Positions 1 to 5,993 of a stretch of DNA of 7,486 nt are shown here, one piece after another (position 1 is the first letter of the stretch; every line of letters begins with the position of its first letter). The DNA is from Verrucomicrobiia bacterium (GTDB lineage Bacteria; Verrucomicrobiota; Verrucomicrobiia; CAIQCK01): positions 1 to 7,486 of the forward strand of contig JAOACV010000102.1 in assembly GCA_026417675.1 (NCBI GenBank). Reading direction: 5' to 3'. The notes beneath the pieces were generated by a model that saw only the letters and a list, made by a program, of their open reading frames with translations, had not been told where the DNA came from and ran no database searches. The translations under genes and the position numbers were made by a program.

Positions 1-1
1 G

Positions 2-238
2 GATATCAAGGCCGGTGGCAGCATGGGCCTGGCCGCCGGTCAATACGTCGCGATGGGCGAGGAGGCCGTCGTCAAACGCGCGATGGCCAGCGACACGGCG
101 AAGGAATTGCTCGTGCTGCCGCAGCTTGAGGAGCTGCTGACTCCCGCGAAGATCGCCGAGTGGAGCTTCGGGGAAAAGCAGGTGGCGTTGATCAAAGAAC
201 TGATCGAGGACATCAACGCGGGCCGGCTAATGGTGTGA
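2..238 (+). CDS. 3' end of an unrecognised protein gene (partial)
   Basis: The reading frame is open from base 2 to the TGA at 236-238 and gives the last 78 residues of a protein whose start lies outside the window. The visible part begins DIKAGGSMGLAAGQYVAMG and continues into a charged, probably helical tail, with segments such as LPQLEELLTPAKIAEW and IKELIEDINAGRLMV. It looks soluble: there is no membrane segment and no cysteine. The codon pattern is consistent with real GC-rich coding sequence. I do not recognise the family, and the fragment is too short to assign a function. An internal ATG at 23 lies inside this continuous frame and is probably not the true start. The last 26 bases overlap, tail to tail, the 3' end of the DUF2784-like gene on the other strand. 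Confidence 0.7.
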   Translation, partial: DIKAGGSMGLAAGQYVAMGEEAVVKRAMASDTAKELLVLPQLEELLTPAKIAEWSFGEKQVALIKELIEDINAGRLMV

Positions 239-641
239 ACGGCCATCGCGGCTTGACCCACCACAGGCTGGCGAGCACCGCGAGGAAAAACAGAACGTAG
301 ATGACCGCGAAAGTCGTCTCGCTCGCCTCGTAGAACATGATTCGGTGGACCCAATGCTGGATGAACGAACCTTCATATCGTTGCCCGCCGCCCGCCAGCA
401 GCCGCAATTGAGCCTCCCACGTCGTTAGCGGACAGACGATGTCAAGCAAGGACTCGCCCGCCACAATGCCTATCGCCAGCAGGTGGGCGATCCGGAACCA
501 GAAGTTGCGCACAAACGACCAGCGGCGGAAGTGGCCGATCCAAATCAACACCAGTCCCAGGACGACAAACGCCACGAAGGCGAAATGAACCATCAGAACG
601 GCGTCAGCGGCCAGCAGGCAGAGTTGTTCTTTCGTTGCCAT
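213..641 (-). CDS. DUF2784-family small membrane protein
   Basis: This is a 142-residue protein of unknown biochemical role, predicted in the inner membrane. It has a hydrophobic helix at about residues 8-34 (around AADAVLMVHFAFVAFVVLG), a second at about 48-66 (IAHLLAIGIVAGESLLDIV) and a third near the C terminus (FAVIYVLFFLAVLASLWW). The segments VHFAFVAFVVLG, CPLTTWEAQLR and YEGSFIQHWVHRIMFYEA match my memory of DUF2784 proteins, in which a CPLTxxE motif is followed by YxGSFIxHY; length and helix layout also fit. The frame stays open to an ATG at 767, but those extra 42 residues run through an inverted-repeat-rich stretch and do not look like protein, so I chose the ATG at 639-641. No clear Shine-Dalgarno precedes it. 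It lies downstream of the GH50-like gene on the same strand, with hairpins between them, so it is probably a separate transcript. Confidence 0.8.
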   Translation of the reverse strand: MATKEQLCLLAADAVLMVHFAFVAFVVLGLVLIWIGHFRRWSFVRNFWFRIAHLLAIGIVAGESLLDIVCPLTTWEAQLRLLAGGGQRYEGSFIQHWVHRIMFYEASETTFAVIYVLFFLAVLASLWWVKPRWPFTPLAGPR

Positions 642-672
642 GACGATTGCGTTGAGACCGAGCCACGTACCA

Positions 673-687
673 GCGCTTCTCAAGCGC
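673..687. repeat. Small perfect hairpin, 6-bp stem
   Basis: GCGCTT (673-678) and AAGCGC (682-687) pair perfectly around a 3-base loop. It lies 32 bp upstream of the DUF2784-like start codon and belongs to a run of inverted repeats that continues to 845. It has no T-run, so it does not look like a simple intrinsic terminator. It could be part of a dispersed palindromic repeat or a 5' leader structure. Confidence 0.4.
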
Positions 688-734
688 CGACAGGCAGCAT
701 AATACGCGGCACACCAAACAGCATAATCAGTCGC

Positions 735-748
735 GAGCGTTATCGCTC
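735..748. repeat. Short hairpin, 5-bp stem
   Basis: GAGCG (735-739) and CGCTC (744-748) form a 5-bp stem with a 4-base loop. It is the weakest member of the hairpin series. It is listed because it sits 8 bp from the strong hairpin at 757-777 and may belong to the same repeat element. Confidence 0.35.
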
Positions 749-756
749 CATGACGT

Positions 757-777
757 GCGGCGGTCACAAACCGCCGC
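757..777 (-). terminator. Strong GC hairpin, possible terminator or intergenic palindromic repeat
   Basis: GCGGCGGT (757-764) and ACCGCCGC (770-777) form a perfect 8-bp stem closed by the 5-base loop CACAA. It lies about 55 bp beyond the stop of the minus-strand GH50-like gene, where transcription ending would be expected, and ahead of the DUF2784-like gene. No T-tract follows on either strand, so a classical Rho-independent terminator is not supported. A REP-like intergenic palindrome or an mRNA 3'-end stabilising structure is equally possible. Confidence 0.45.
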
Positions 778-792
778 TCCCTGGCGCGTCGT

Positions 793-810
793 CCGCATTG
801 TCACATGCGG
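793..810. repeat. Perfect hairpin, 6-bp stem
   Basis: CCGCAT (793-798) and ATGCGG (805-810) pair perfectly around a 6-base loop. It lies between the stop-codon hairpin (823-845) and the strong hairpin (757-777) and forms part of the closely spaced series. No function can be read from it alone. Confidence 0.4.
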
Positions 811-822
811 CGCAGTCCTGTA

Positions 823-845
823 ACCGCAGGTCACCTTCCTGCGGT
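823..845 (-). terminator. Hairpin enclosing the stop codon of the GH50-like gene
   Basis: ACCGCAGG (823-830) and CCTGCGGT (838-845) form a perfect 8-bp stem. The 7-base loop (831-837) reads AAGGTGA on the minus strand and contains the TGA stop of the GH50-like gene at its 3' end. In the mRNA the stop codon would sit in the loop, with half the stem inside the last codons. No U-tract follows, so it could be a Rho-assisted end, a 3' stabiliser or part of the neighbouring inverted-repeat cluster. The pairing is seen directly; the role is inference. Confidence 0.5.
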
Positions 846-2222
846 GCTATGGAGGCGCTCGACCTGCGCGTTGACCTGCGTCATGCGCTCCACCAACGCC
901 TGCCATGGCTCGTCGTAAATGTTCACGACGCCGTAGTTGCTGTTCTCGCCGTCGAACCGGCCCTCCTTCGGTTGGTCGGCGTGCTCGAACCAGTGATAAC
1001 CGACCAGTGCGGGCATCGAGACGGCGGCACGGACGTATTTCTCAAAAGCATCGGCGCGCTCGGCCTGCGTCTTCACCCGCGGCCCGGCGCCCTTGGTGTT
1101 CGGCAGGCCGCTGTCGTCGCCGCGAAACGCGAACTCGCCGATGATGAGCGGCTTGCCGAACGCCGCGTAGCGCTCGATGATGCCGCGCGGGTCGTGCTGA
1201 TAGCAGTTGAACGAAACCGCGTCGAGGCGCCGGCTGGCCGCCTCGACCACGGGCTGCGCGGGCACGTAGGCGAAGCGGCAGCCGAAGTTCATGTGGCGCG
1301 GATCCGCGGCCTTGATCGCTTCGGCGGTAACCTTGAAATAACGCTCCGCGAGCCGCGCCAGGAACGCGTCGCAATCCTTGAGGAACTCCGCGGCGCTGCC
1401 GTCGTCCCTGTCACGGCCCACTTCAGCATTCTGCGCCGCGCGTTTGCGGTTCTGGAACGGCTGCTTGACCTCCCGCGCCGAACCAAGCTCTTCCCATGAG
1501 GCGAAACTGGTTTTCCAAACCGCGTTGAATCTCGCGACGTCGCCGTAACGCTCGCGCAGCGTCGCGATCGCGGCGTTGCGTCCCGGCGTGCCCAGGGGCC
1601 GGTTCAGGAACATCGTCAGCAGTTCCTCCTGGCCACGCCAGTCAGCGCCCCACCGCAGTTCGTTGTCGGTGAACCAGCCCAACAGCCCGCGGTCGTCCTT
1701 GCGCGGCGCGCATTGCTTCTCGGCGATCCGACGGCAGACCGTCGCGAAGTCGGGATCGAACACGTCGGGAAAGATGCCGTGCAGCCACGCCGCGCCGCGC
1801 ATCTTCTCCGCCACGAAACGCGAGCCGAAATCCAGGTTGACGGTGTAAGCGAGCCGCTGGCCGTCCGCCTCGATGTCGGCGAGCTTCGGGTCCGACCACG
1901 CGCCGAGGGTGTTGAAACCCCATCTCATGAGCCGCCTCGCTGCCGCCTCGCGCCACGCCTGCTCGGAGCCGTATTTCCGCTGGTTGGTCTCGCCGTAGGG
2001 CGAGCGATGGGTGCCCTGGATGCGGTCTTGGGCGAACTGCACGGTCGTCACGCCTTTGGAAATGAAAAGCCGGCCATCGGGGTCCACCAGCCACCAAACG
2101 CCGTTGAGTTGCTCGGCGTGAAAGAAGCCCGTCGCGCGGCCGCGCGGCTCCGCAGCCGCCGTGACCAGGACCCCCAGCAGCAACGCCACAGCCCAAAGCC
2201 GGATTGGAAAGGGTTTCTTCAT
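831..2222 (-). CDS. Secreted GH50-like (beta-agarase-like) glycoside hydrolase, clan GH-A
   Basis: This 463-residue protein is probably an exported retaining glycosidase with a (beta/alpha)8 barrel. Residues 1-24 form a signal peptide: MKKPFPIR, a hydrophobic core, then TAAA before E25. The mature part opens with GFFHAEQLNGVWWLVDPDG (32-50), as in agarase-like enzymes. Putative acid/base N187-E188 lies in GWFTDNELRWG, and the putative nucleophile E363 in KPLIIGEFAF. The region GYHWFEHADQPKEGRFDGEN (408-427) followed by YGVVNIYDEPW resembles GH50 C-terminal barrel motifs. GH50 agarases that I recall are longer, with an extra N-terminal beta-domain; only the barrel is present here. The family assignment is fairly strong, but the substrate (agarose, another galactan or something else) cannot be read from sequence. 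The ATG overlaps the stop of the upstream aldo/keto reductase as ATGA and has no strong ribosome site of its own, so translation is probably coupled. Confidence 0.8.
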   Translation of the reverse strand: MKKPFPIRLWAVALLLGVLVTAAAEPRGRATGFFHAEQLNGVWWLVDPDGRLFISKGVTTVQFAQDRIQGTHRSPYGETNQRKYGSEQAWREAAARRLMRWGFNTLGAWSDPKLADIEADGQRLAYTVNLDFGSRFVAEKMRGAAWLHGIFPDVFDPDFATVCRRIAEKQCAPRKDDRGLLGWFTDNELRWGADWRGQEELLTMFLNRPLGTPGRNAAIATLRERYGDVARFNAVWKTSFASWEELGSAREVKQPFQNRKRAAQNAEVGRDRDDGSAAEFLKDCDAFLARLAERYFKVTAEAIKAADPRHMNFGCRFAYVPAQPVVEAASRRLDAVSFNCYQHDPRGIIERYAAFGKPLIIGEFAFRGDDSGLPNTKGAGPRVKTQAERADAFEKYVRAAVSMPALVGYHWFEHADQPKEGRFDGENSNYGVVNIYDEPWQALVERMTQVNAQVERLHSTAGR

Positions 2223-3106
2223 GCTTTCAACACCGCAACCAGTTGCTTGAGCGTCTCGTCAATCTGCTCCGGCTTTTCGAAGCCGATGATCATCGCGTTC
2301 ACACACTTCTGAGTGACGACGAACCGCAGGCTGGCCTCGCGTTCTTCGAGCGTCTGGAACTTGCCCTCGCCGAAGATTTTCATGCCGATCACCGCTTTGC
2401 CGGCGGCACGCATCCGTTTGAGCAGCGTGGCGATCTCCTCAGGCTTGCCGTCCATGTTGACCCCCTTGTGGTTGATGCGGGCGAACTGGACGTTCACCCA
2501 CGGCGAGGACGCCGCTGTTTGCATCGCCGCGAAGCTGTGACTGGAGGTGCCCACGGCGCGGATGCGGCCCTTCTCTTTCTCCGCCGAGAGCTCGTCCATC
2601 ATCGCGCGCAGCGTGTCGGTCCAGTCCGGCTCGGTCGTGCAGTGCAGCAGCACGATGTCAATGTAATCAACGCCCAGTTCCTTGCGGAACCGTTCCACCG
2701 CCTCCTTGGCGCTGGTAGTCACGTCGGGCAGCCCCTTAGGGCGAAACCAAATCTTGCTTTGGATGACATACTTCTCGCGCGGGACGCCTTTCAGCGCGTC
2801 GCGCAGGAACGGATGCGTCCCGTAGAGGTCGGCCACGTCGAAGAAATTGATGCCGCTGTCGAACGCGTGGCGCGCGAGCCTGGTGAACGCCTTCTGGCCC
2901 ATGCGCGTGTGGTTGGATTGGCGTTTCCCGCCGCCGCCGCGCATGCCGGTGCCGAGGCCAACGAACGACGCGAGGACGCCGGTCTTGCCCAGCGGCACGC
3001 GGTCGGTAGGCGAACGCGGCGCGGCCAGCGCGGGATGGGGGCCTGCTGCGGTGGCCAGCCCCGCCACCAGTGTTCCGATAAACTCACGACGATTCATTCG
3101 GTTCAT
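2219..3106 (-). CDS. Tat-signal aldo/keto reductase
   Basis: This is a 295-residue NAD(P)H-dependent oxidoreductase of the aldo/keto reductase superfamily, with a TIM-barrel fold. The N terminus MNRMNRREFIGTLVAGLATA carries a twin-arginine motif (R6-R7, NRREFIG), a weakly hydrophobic core and an ALA-A cleavage site near residue 28, suggesting folded export by Tat. The catalytic tetrad is complete: D90 (INFFDVADLYG), Y95, K118 (IQSKIW) and H155 (IVLLHC). Later barrel motifs are GRIRAVGTSSHS (180-191) and the C-terminal AMIIGFEKPEQIDE, typical of cofactor-binding ends. The start at 3104-3106 is chosen because AAGGAG lies 6 bases upstream; the second ATG (3095-3097) would be too far away. It is the first gene of a unit with the GH50-like enzyme, overlapping it by 4 bp. 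The substrate is unknown; a sugar aldehyde or keto-sugar is a guess from context. Confidence 0.88.
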   Translation of the reverse strand: MNRMNRREFIGTLVAGLATAAGPHPALAAPRSPTDRVPLGKTGVLASFVGLGTGMRGGGGKRQSNHTRMGQKAFTRLARHAFDSGINFFDVADLYGTHPFLRDALKGVPREKYVIQSKIWFRPKGLPDVTTSAKEAVERFRKELGVDYIDIVLLHCTTEPDWTDTLRAMMDELSAEKEKGRIRAVGTSSHSFAAMQTAASSPWVNVQFARINHKGVNMDGKPEEIATLLKRMRAAGKAVIGMKIFGEGKFQTLEEREASLRFVVTQKCVNAMIIGFEKPEQIDETLKQLVAVLKA

Positions 3107-3112
3107 GTTCGT

Positions 3113-3118
3113 CTCCTT
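3113..3118 (-). promoter_or_regulatory. Ribosome binding site of the aldo/keto reductase gene
   Basis: AAGGAG on the minus strand lies 6 bases before the ATG at 3104-3106. It decides between the two nearby in-frame ATGs in favour of the upstream one, which gives the N terminus MNRMNRREF. Confidence 0.75.
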
Positions 3119-3171
3119 CAGCCGCCGCGCCGTTCATCCGCTCGGCTTGTGCGGGCAGCGATGTTGGCGGA

Positions 3172-3201
3172 AAGATAGAACAGTTGACCGGTCGCGACCA
3201 A
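3172..3201 (-). promoter_or_regulatory. Weak candidate promoter for the aldo/keto reductase unit
   Basis: On the minus strand TTGGTC (3196-3201) is followed after 18 bases by TATCTT (3172-3177), a loose sigma70-like pair. It would give a leader of about 60 bases. The -35 element overlaps the palindrome at 3190-3199, which would suit repression, but the match is modest and the organism's promoter consensus is unknown. Confidence 0.25.
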
Positions 3202-3237
3202 CCTTTTCGTCGTGAACGCCGCGGACACAAGACCGTG

Positions 3238-3266
3238 TTGCGCAACGCCGGCCGCATGTCTATGGT
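3238..3266 (+). promoter_or_regulatory. Weak candidate promoter for phosphoglucomutase
   Basis: TTGCGC (3238-3243) and TATGGT (3261-3266) are separated by 17 bases, a loose sigma70-like arrangement that would start transcription roughly 30 bases before the ATG at 3302. The -35 element lies within the GTTGCGCAAC palindrome. It is offered only as a candidate. Confidence 0.25.
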
Positions 3267-3288
3267 CTGCCGCGTTTTCGCAATTCCT

Positions 3289-3292
3289 GGAG
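3289..3292 (+). promoter_or_regulatory. Ribosome binding site of pgm
   Basis: GGAG, continuing as GGAGA, lies 9 bases before the ATG at 3302-3304. It supports that start over the in-frame ATG at 3212, which would add 30 residues that do not resemble a phosphoglucomutase N terminus. Confidence 0.6.
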
Positions 3293-3301
3293 ACACACTT
3301 T

Positions 3302-4939
3302 ATGGCACGCAGTCCTCTTGCGGGAAAACCCGCGCCAGGCAGTTTGTTGGTGGATGTGGACCGGCTTGTGCGCGACTACTACGAGCGCCAGCCCGACTAC
3401 GGCGACCCGTGGCAACGGGTAAGTTTCGGCACCAGCGGCCACCGCGGCACGTCGTCCGACGGCTCGTTCAACGAAGCCCATATCCTCGCCGTCACGCAGG
3501 CCATCTGCGACTACCGCGCCGCCCGCGGCATCAGCGGGCCGCTGTTCGTCGGCAAGGACACGCACGCGCTTTCCGGCCCGGCTCAGCGCACCGCGCTGGA
3601 GGTCCTCGCCGCCAACGGCGTCAGCGCGCGGTTTCAGCGCGACGACGGCTTCACGCCGACGCCGGTGATTTCACACGCCATCCTCGGCCACAACCGCGCC
3701 GCTCGCGGCAGCGTCGCCGACGGCATCGTCATCACGCCTTCCCACAACCCGCCCGGCGACGGCGGCATCAAATACAATCCGCCCCATGGCGGCCCTGCCG
3801 ACACGGACGTGACTGACGCGATCCAAAACCGCGCCAACGAACTGCTCGCCGCCGGCAATAAGGGCGTCAAACGCATCCCCTACGAGTCGGCGCTGAAGGC
3901 GGCCACGACGCAGGCGATTGATTTCGTCCTGCCGTTCGTCCGCGACCTCGGCAGTGTGATTGACATGGAGGTCATCCGCGGCGCGGGCCTCAAACTCGGC
4001 GTGGACCCCCTCGGTGGCGCGTCAGTCGCTTACTGGGAACCGATCAAGGAAGTTTGGGGCCTTGACCTGGCCGTCGTGAACAAGGCTGTGGACCCGCGCT
4101 TTGCGTTCATGAGGGTGGACCACGACGGGAAGATTCGCATGGACTGCTCCAGCGCCGACGCGATGGCCGGGCTGATCGCGCTGAAGGACAAGTTCGATGT
4201 CGCGTTCGGCAACGATCCCGACGCCGACCGCCACGGCATCGTCACGCCTGGCGGCCTGATGAACCCCAATCACTACCTCGCCGTGGCGATCCATTACCTT
4301 TTCACCCACCGTCCGCAATGGCCCGCCAAGGCCGCCGTCGGCAAGACGCTGGTCAGCAGCGCGCTCATTGACCGCGTTGCGAAAGCCATTGGCCGTCCGC
4401 TCTGCGAAGTGCCGGTTGGCTTCAAATACTTCTCCCAAGGCCTCCACGACGGCACGCTCGGTTTCGGCGGCGAGGAGAGCGCCGGCGCCAGCTTCCTGCG
4501 GCGCGACGGCACGGTGTGGGTCACTGACAAGGACGGCATCATCATGGACCTGCTCGCCGCGGAGATCACCGCGCGCACCGGCCGCGACCCCGGCCGGCAT
4601 TACGAGGAACTCGCCACGCAACTCGGCCGGCCCCACTACAAGCGCATTGACCAGCCCTGCACGCCACAAGCCAAAGCCGCCTTCAAGAGACTCACTCCCG
4701 GCGCCGTCAAGGCCACCACGCTCGCCGGCGAGAAGATCATCGCGAAGCTCACCCGCGCTCCCGGCAACGACGCCCCCATCGGCGGCCTGAAGGTCGTAAC
4801 CGAGAACGGCTGGTTCGCCGCGCGCCCCTCCGGCACGGAGAACATCTTCAAGCTTTACGCCGAGAGCTTCCGCGACCCGCAGCACCTCGACGCCATCATT
4901 GCCGAAGCCAGTCAGATCGTCACGGCGACGCTGGAGTAA
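3302..4939 (+). CDS. pgm: Phosphoglucomutase (alpha-D-glucose-specific)
   Basis: This cytosolic enzyme interconverts glucose-1-phosphate and glucose-6-phosphate through a phosphoserine and a glucose-1,6-bisphosphate intermediate, linking glycogen, trehalose and nucleotide-sugar metabolism to glycolysis. The 545 residues match the length of E. coli Pgm. Motifs in order: [10 protein letters not shown] (41-50); active-site [20 protein letters not shown] with phosphoserine S147; metal-binding [10 protein letters not shown] (D305, D307, D309); sugar-binding GGEESAG (389-395); and phosphate-binding RPSGTEN (508-514). Every element needed for activity is visible, so it should be functional. The start follows from the GGAG at 3289-3292 and from family length. 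It is alone on its strand, divergent from the aldo/keto reductase unit, and its last 20 bases overlap the 3' end of the convergent lyase gene. Its presence among polysaccharide-degrading genes may be functional or coincidental. Confidence 0.97.
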   Translation: MARSPLAGKPAPGSLLVDVDRLVRDYYERQPDYGDPWQRVSFGTSGHRGTSSDGSFNEAHILAVTQAICDYRAARGISGPLFVGKDTHALSGPAQRTALEVLAANGVSARFQRDDGFTPTPVISHAILGHNRAARGSVADGIVITPSHNPPGDGGIKYNPPHGGPADTDVTDAIQNRANELLAAGNKGVKRIPYESALKAATTQAIDFVLPFVRDLGSVIDMEVIRGAGLKLGVDPLGGASVAYWEPIKEVWGLDLAVVNKAVDPRFAFMRVDHDGKIRMDCSSADAMAGLIALKDKFDVAFGNDPDADRHGIVTPGGLMNPNHYLAVAIHYLFTHRPQWPAKAAVGKTLVSSALIDRVAKAIGRPLCEVPVGFKYFSQGLHDGTLGFGGEESAGASFLRRDGTVWVTDKDGIIMDLLAAEITARTGRDPGRHYEELATQLGRPHYKRIDQPCTPQAKAAFKRLTPGAVKATTLAGEKIIAKLTRAPGNDAPIGGLKVVTENGWFAARPSGTENIFKLYAESFRDPQHLDAIIAEASQIVTATLE

Positions 4940-5993
4940 GTTCCAGAGGCTTGTCGGAGATGGCGACATCATCCACGTAGAGCGTGGCGGGTTTGTCGCG
5001 GTCGTTGTGGGCGGTAATGCCGATCTCAAGACTGTTGTAGATGGTGTGGGCCAGCGGCAGCGTCTGACCGCGCGCGTCCACGATCTTCACTCCATCCTGC
5101 CAGAGTTCGGCAATGCCATCCTGTTTCTCGGAGAGCCTCAGGCGCGCTTTCAGATGCACCCACTTTGCGACCGGAAAAACGACTTCCTTCCCTTTCGACT
5201 GGCGGTATTTCGGTTTTCCGCCCCACTTCAACTCGAACATCGCGTGTTTGCCATCGGCCAGCATGATGCGGATGCCGGGGTATTCCCTGATCCATGACGT
5301 CTCCAAGTCCATCACCGTGAAGGGCATCCCGCTGCCCTCGGGCACGTAATACCACCCGGAGAACCACACGTCGTCGCCTTTGACGAAATGCAGCAGCTCG
5401 GTGTCGAGCGAGGCTTTGGCGCAGACCATCGAACGGGATGGAGGCGCGCTGTAGGTCTTCAGCGCGCGCCGGCCGGAATGGACGATGTCGGCGGCGAGTT
5501 CCACGCGGTTGTCCAGGAAGTCGGATTGCCCCTGAAGGATGCGTTTGCGCAGCCGGACGTAATCGCTCACCGACGGCGCCTTCGGCGACTGGAGCGTGAA
5601 CGCGGTCCAGCCCGTATCCAAGCCGATCAACTCGCGCACCGGCTTCGCATGTTCAAAGTCGTCGGCGAACCGCCGCCGCACCGGCACAAGGTTCCCGTCC
5701 GCGGTTTTGCGGCAGACCACGCCATCGCGCTCGACGTAATTCTTCGCGTAGAAATCCGGGTCATACATCTGCTGGATGAACTCCCATCGGCCGGACCGCG
5801 CGTCCACGCGCCAGAGCGCCGCGCGGTAGAGCTTGTAGGTCACGCCCTTCTCCGTCGCAGTCAACTCCACCTCGGACTCGTCGGGGGGCGTGATGGTTCT
5901 TGCCGGAATCGCGGCGGCCCGGCGAGCCATCACCCCCGCCAGGAGCAACACGACCGCAACCGCCGGCAGAATGAGCATTGGTTTCGTCTTCAT
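4920..5993 (-). CDS. Heparin-lyase-I-like polysaccharide lyase (ConA-like fold), exported or membrane-anchored
   Basis: This 357-residue protein has an N-terminal hydrophobic segment (about residues 5-23, [17 protein letters not shown]), either a signal peptide ending near AAA28 or an uncleaved anchor. There is no lipobox cysteine. The C-terminal half (about 200-347) looks like a beta-sandwich lectin/lyase fold: [15 protein letters not shown] (208-222), [15 protein letters not shown] (229-243), [13 protein letters not shown] (253-265), [20 protein letters not shown] (278-297), WQDGVKIVD and [11 protein letters not shown]. This pattern resembles the heparin lyase I / PL-type family (Pfam Polysacc_lyase), which cleaves uronic-acid polysaccharides by beta-elimination. 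I recall the pattern but cannot confirm catalytic residues, so a non-catalytic binding role remains possible. Residues 40-200 are unassigned. Its ATG overlaps the stop of the PL1-like gene (ATGA). An AGGAG lies 14 bases upstream, rather far away, so coupled translation is likely. Confidence 0.65.
   Translation of the reverse strand: MKTKPMLILPAVAVVLLLAGVMARRAAAIPARTITPPDESEVELTATEKGVTYKLYRAALWRVDARSGRWEFIQQMYDPDFYAKNYVERDGVVCRKTADGNLVPVRRRFADDFEHAKPVRELIGLDTGWTAFTLQSPKAPSVSDYVRLRKRILQGQSDFLDNRVELAADIVHSGRRALKTYSAPPSRSMVCAKASLDTELLHFVKGDDVWFSGWYYVPEGSGMPFTVMDLETSWIREYPGIRIMLADGKHAMFELKWGGKPKYRQSKGKEVVFPVAKWVHLKARLRLSEKQDGIAELWQDGVKIVDARGQTLPLAHTIYNSLEIGITAHNDRDKPATLYVDDVAISDKPLELTPASP

Larger units (their letters stand above)
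3107..3301. promoter_or_regulatory. Divergent promoter region with two palindromes
   Basis: These 195 bp separate the divergent aldo/keto reductase and phosphoglucomutase genes and must hold the promoters of both, unless either is read from elsewhere. GGTCGCGACC (3190-3199) is a perfect 10-bp palindrome overlapping a second one, GACCGGTC (3186-3193). GTTGCGCAAC (3237-3246) is another perfect 10-bp palindrome. Either could be a dimer-binding operator, but short palindromes occur by chance in GC-rich DNA. No regulator gene is nearby and no small gene was recognised inside. Confidence 0.5.

Noticed and set aside
642..767. 42-residue upstream extension of the DUF2784-like protein
   Set aside because: It runs through inverted repeats and does not resemble the family N terminus, which starts just before the first membrane helix.
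483..1499. Long plus-strand open frame (338 codons) opposite the GH50-like and DUF2784-like genes
   Set aside because: It is arginine-, valine- and leucine-rich antisense sequence spanning two genes and the hairpin gap, with no family motif. Long antisense frames are expected in GC-rich DNA.
2204..3178. Long plus-strand open frame (324 codons) opposite the aldo/keto reductase gene
   Set aside because: The reductase on the other strand has a complete catalytic tetrad and a good ribosome site. The antisense product is low-complexity in R, H, A and V with no recognisable domain.
3212..3301. N-terminal extension of phosphoglucomutase from an upstream ATG
   Set aside because: The 30 extra residues are unlike the family. 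The ATG at 3302 has a GGAG 9 bases upstream and gives the usual 545-residue length.
4022..5029. Minus-strand open frame (335 codons) inside pgm
   Set aside because: It lies antisense to the conserved pgm motifs and shows no domain, so it is a codon-bias shadow.
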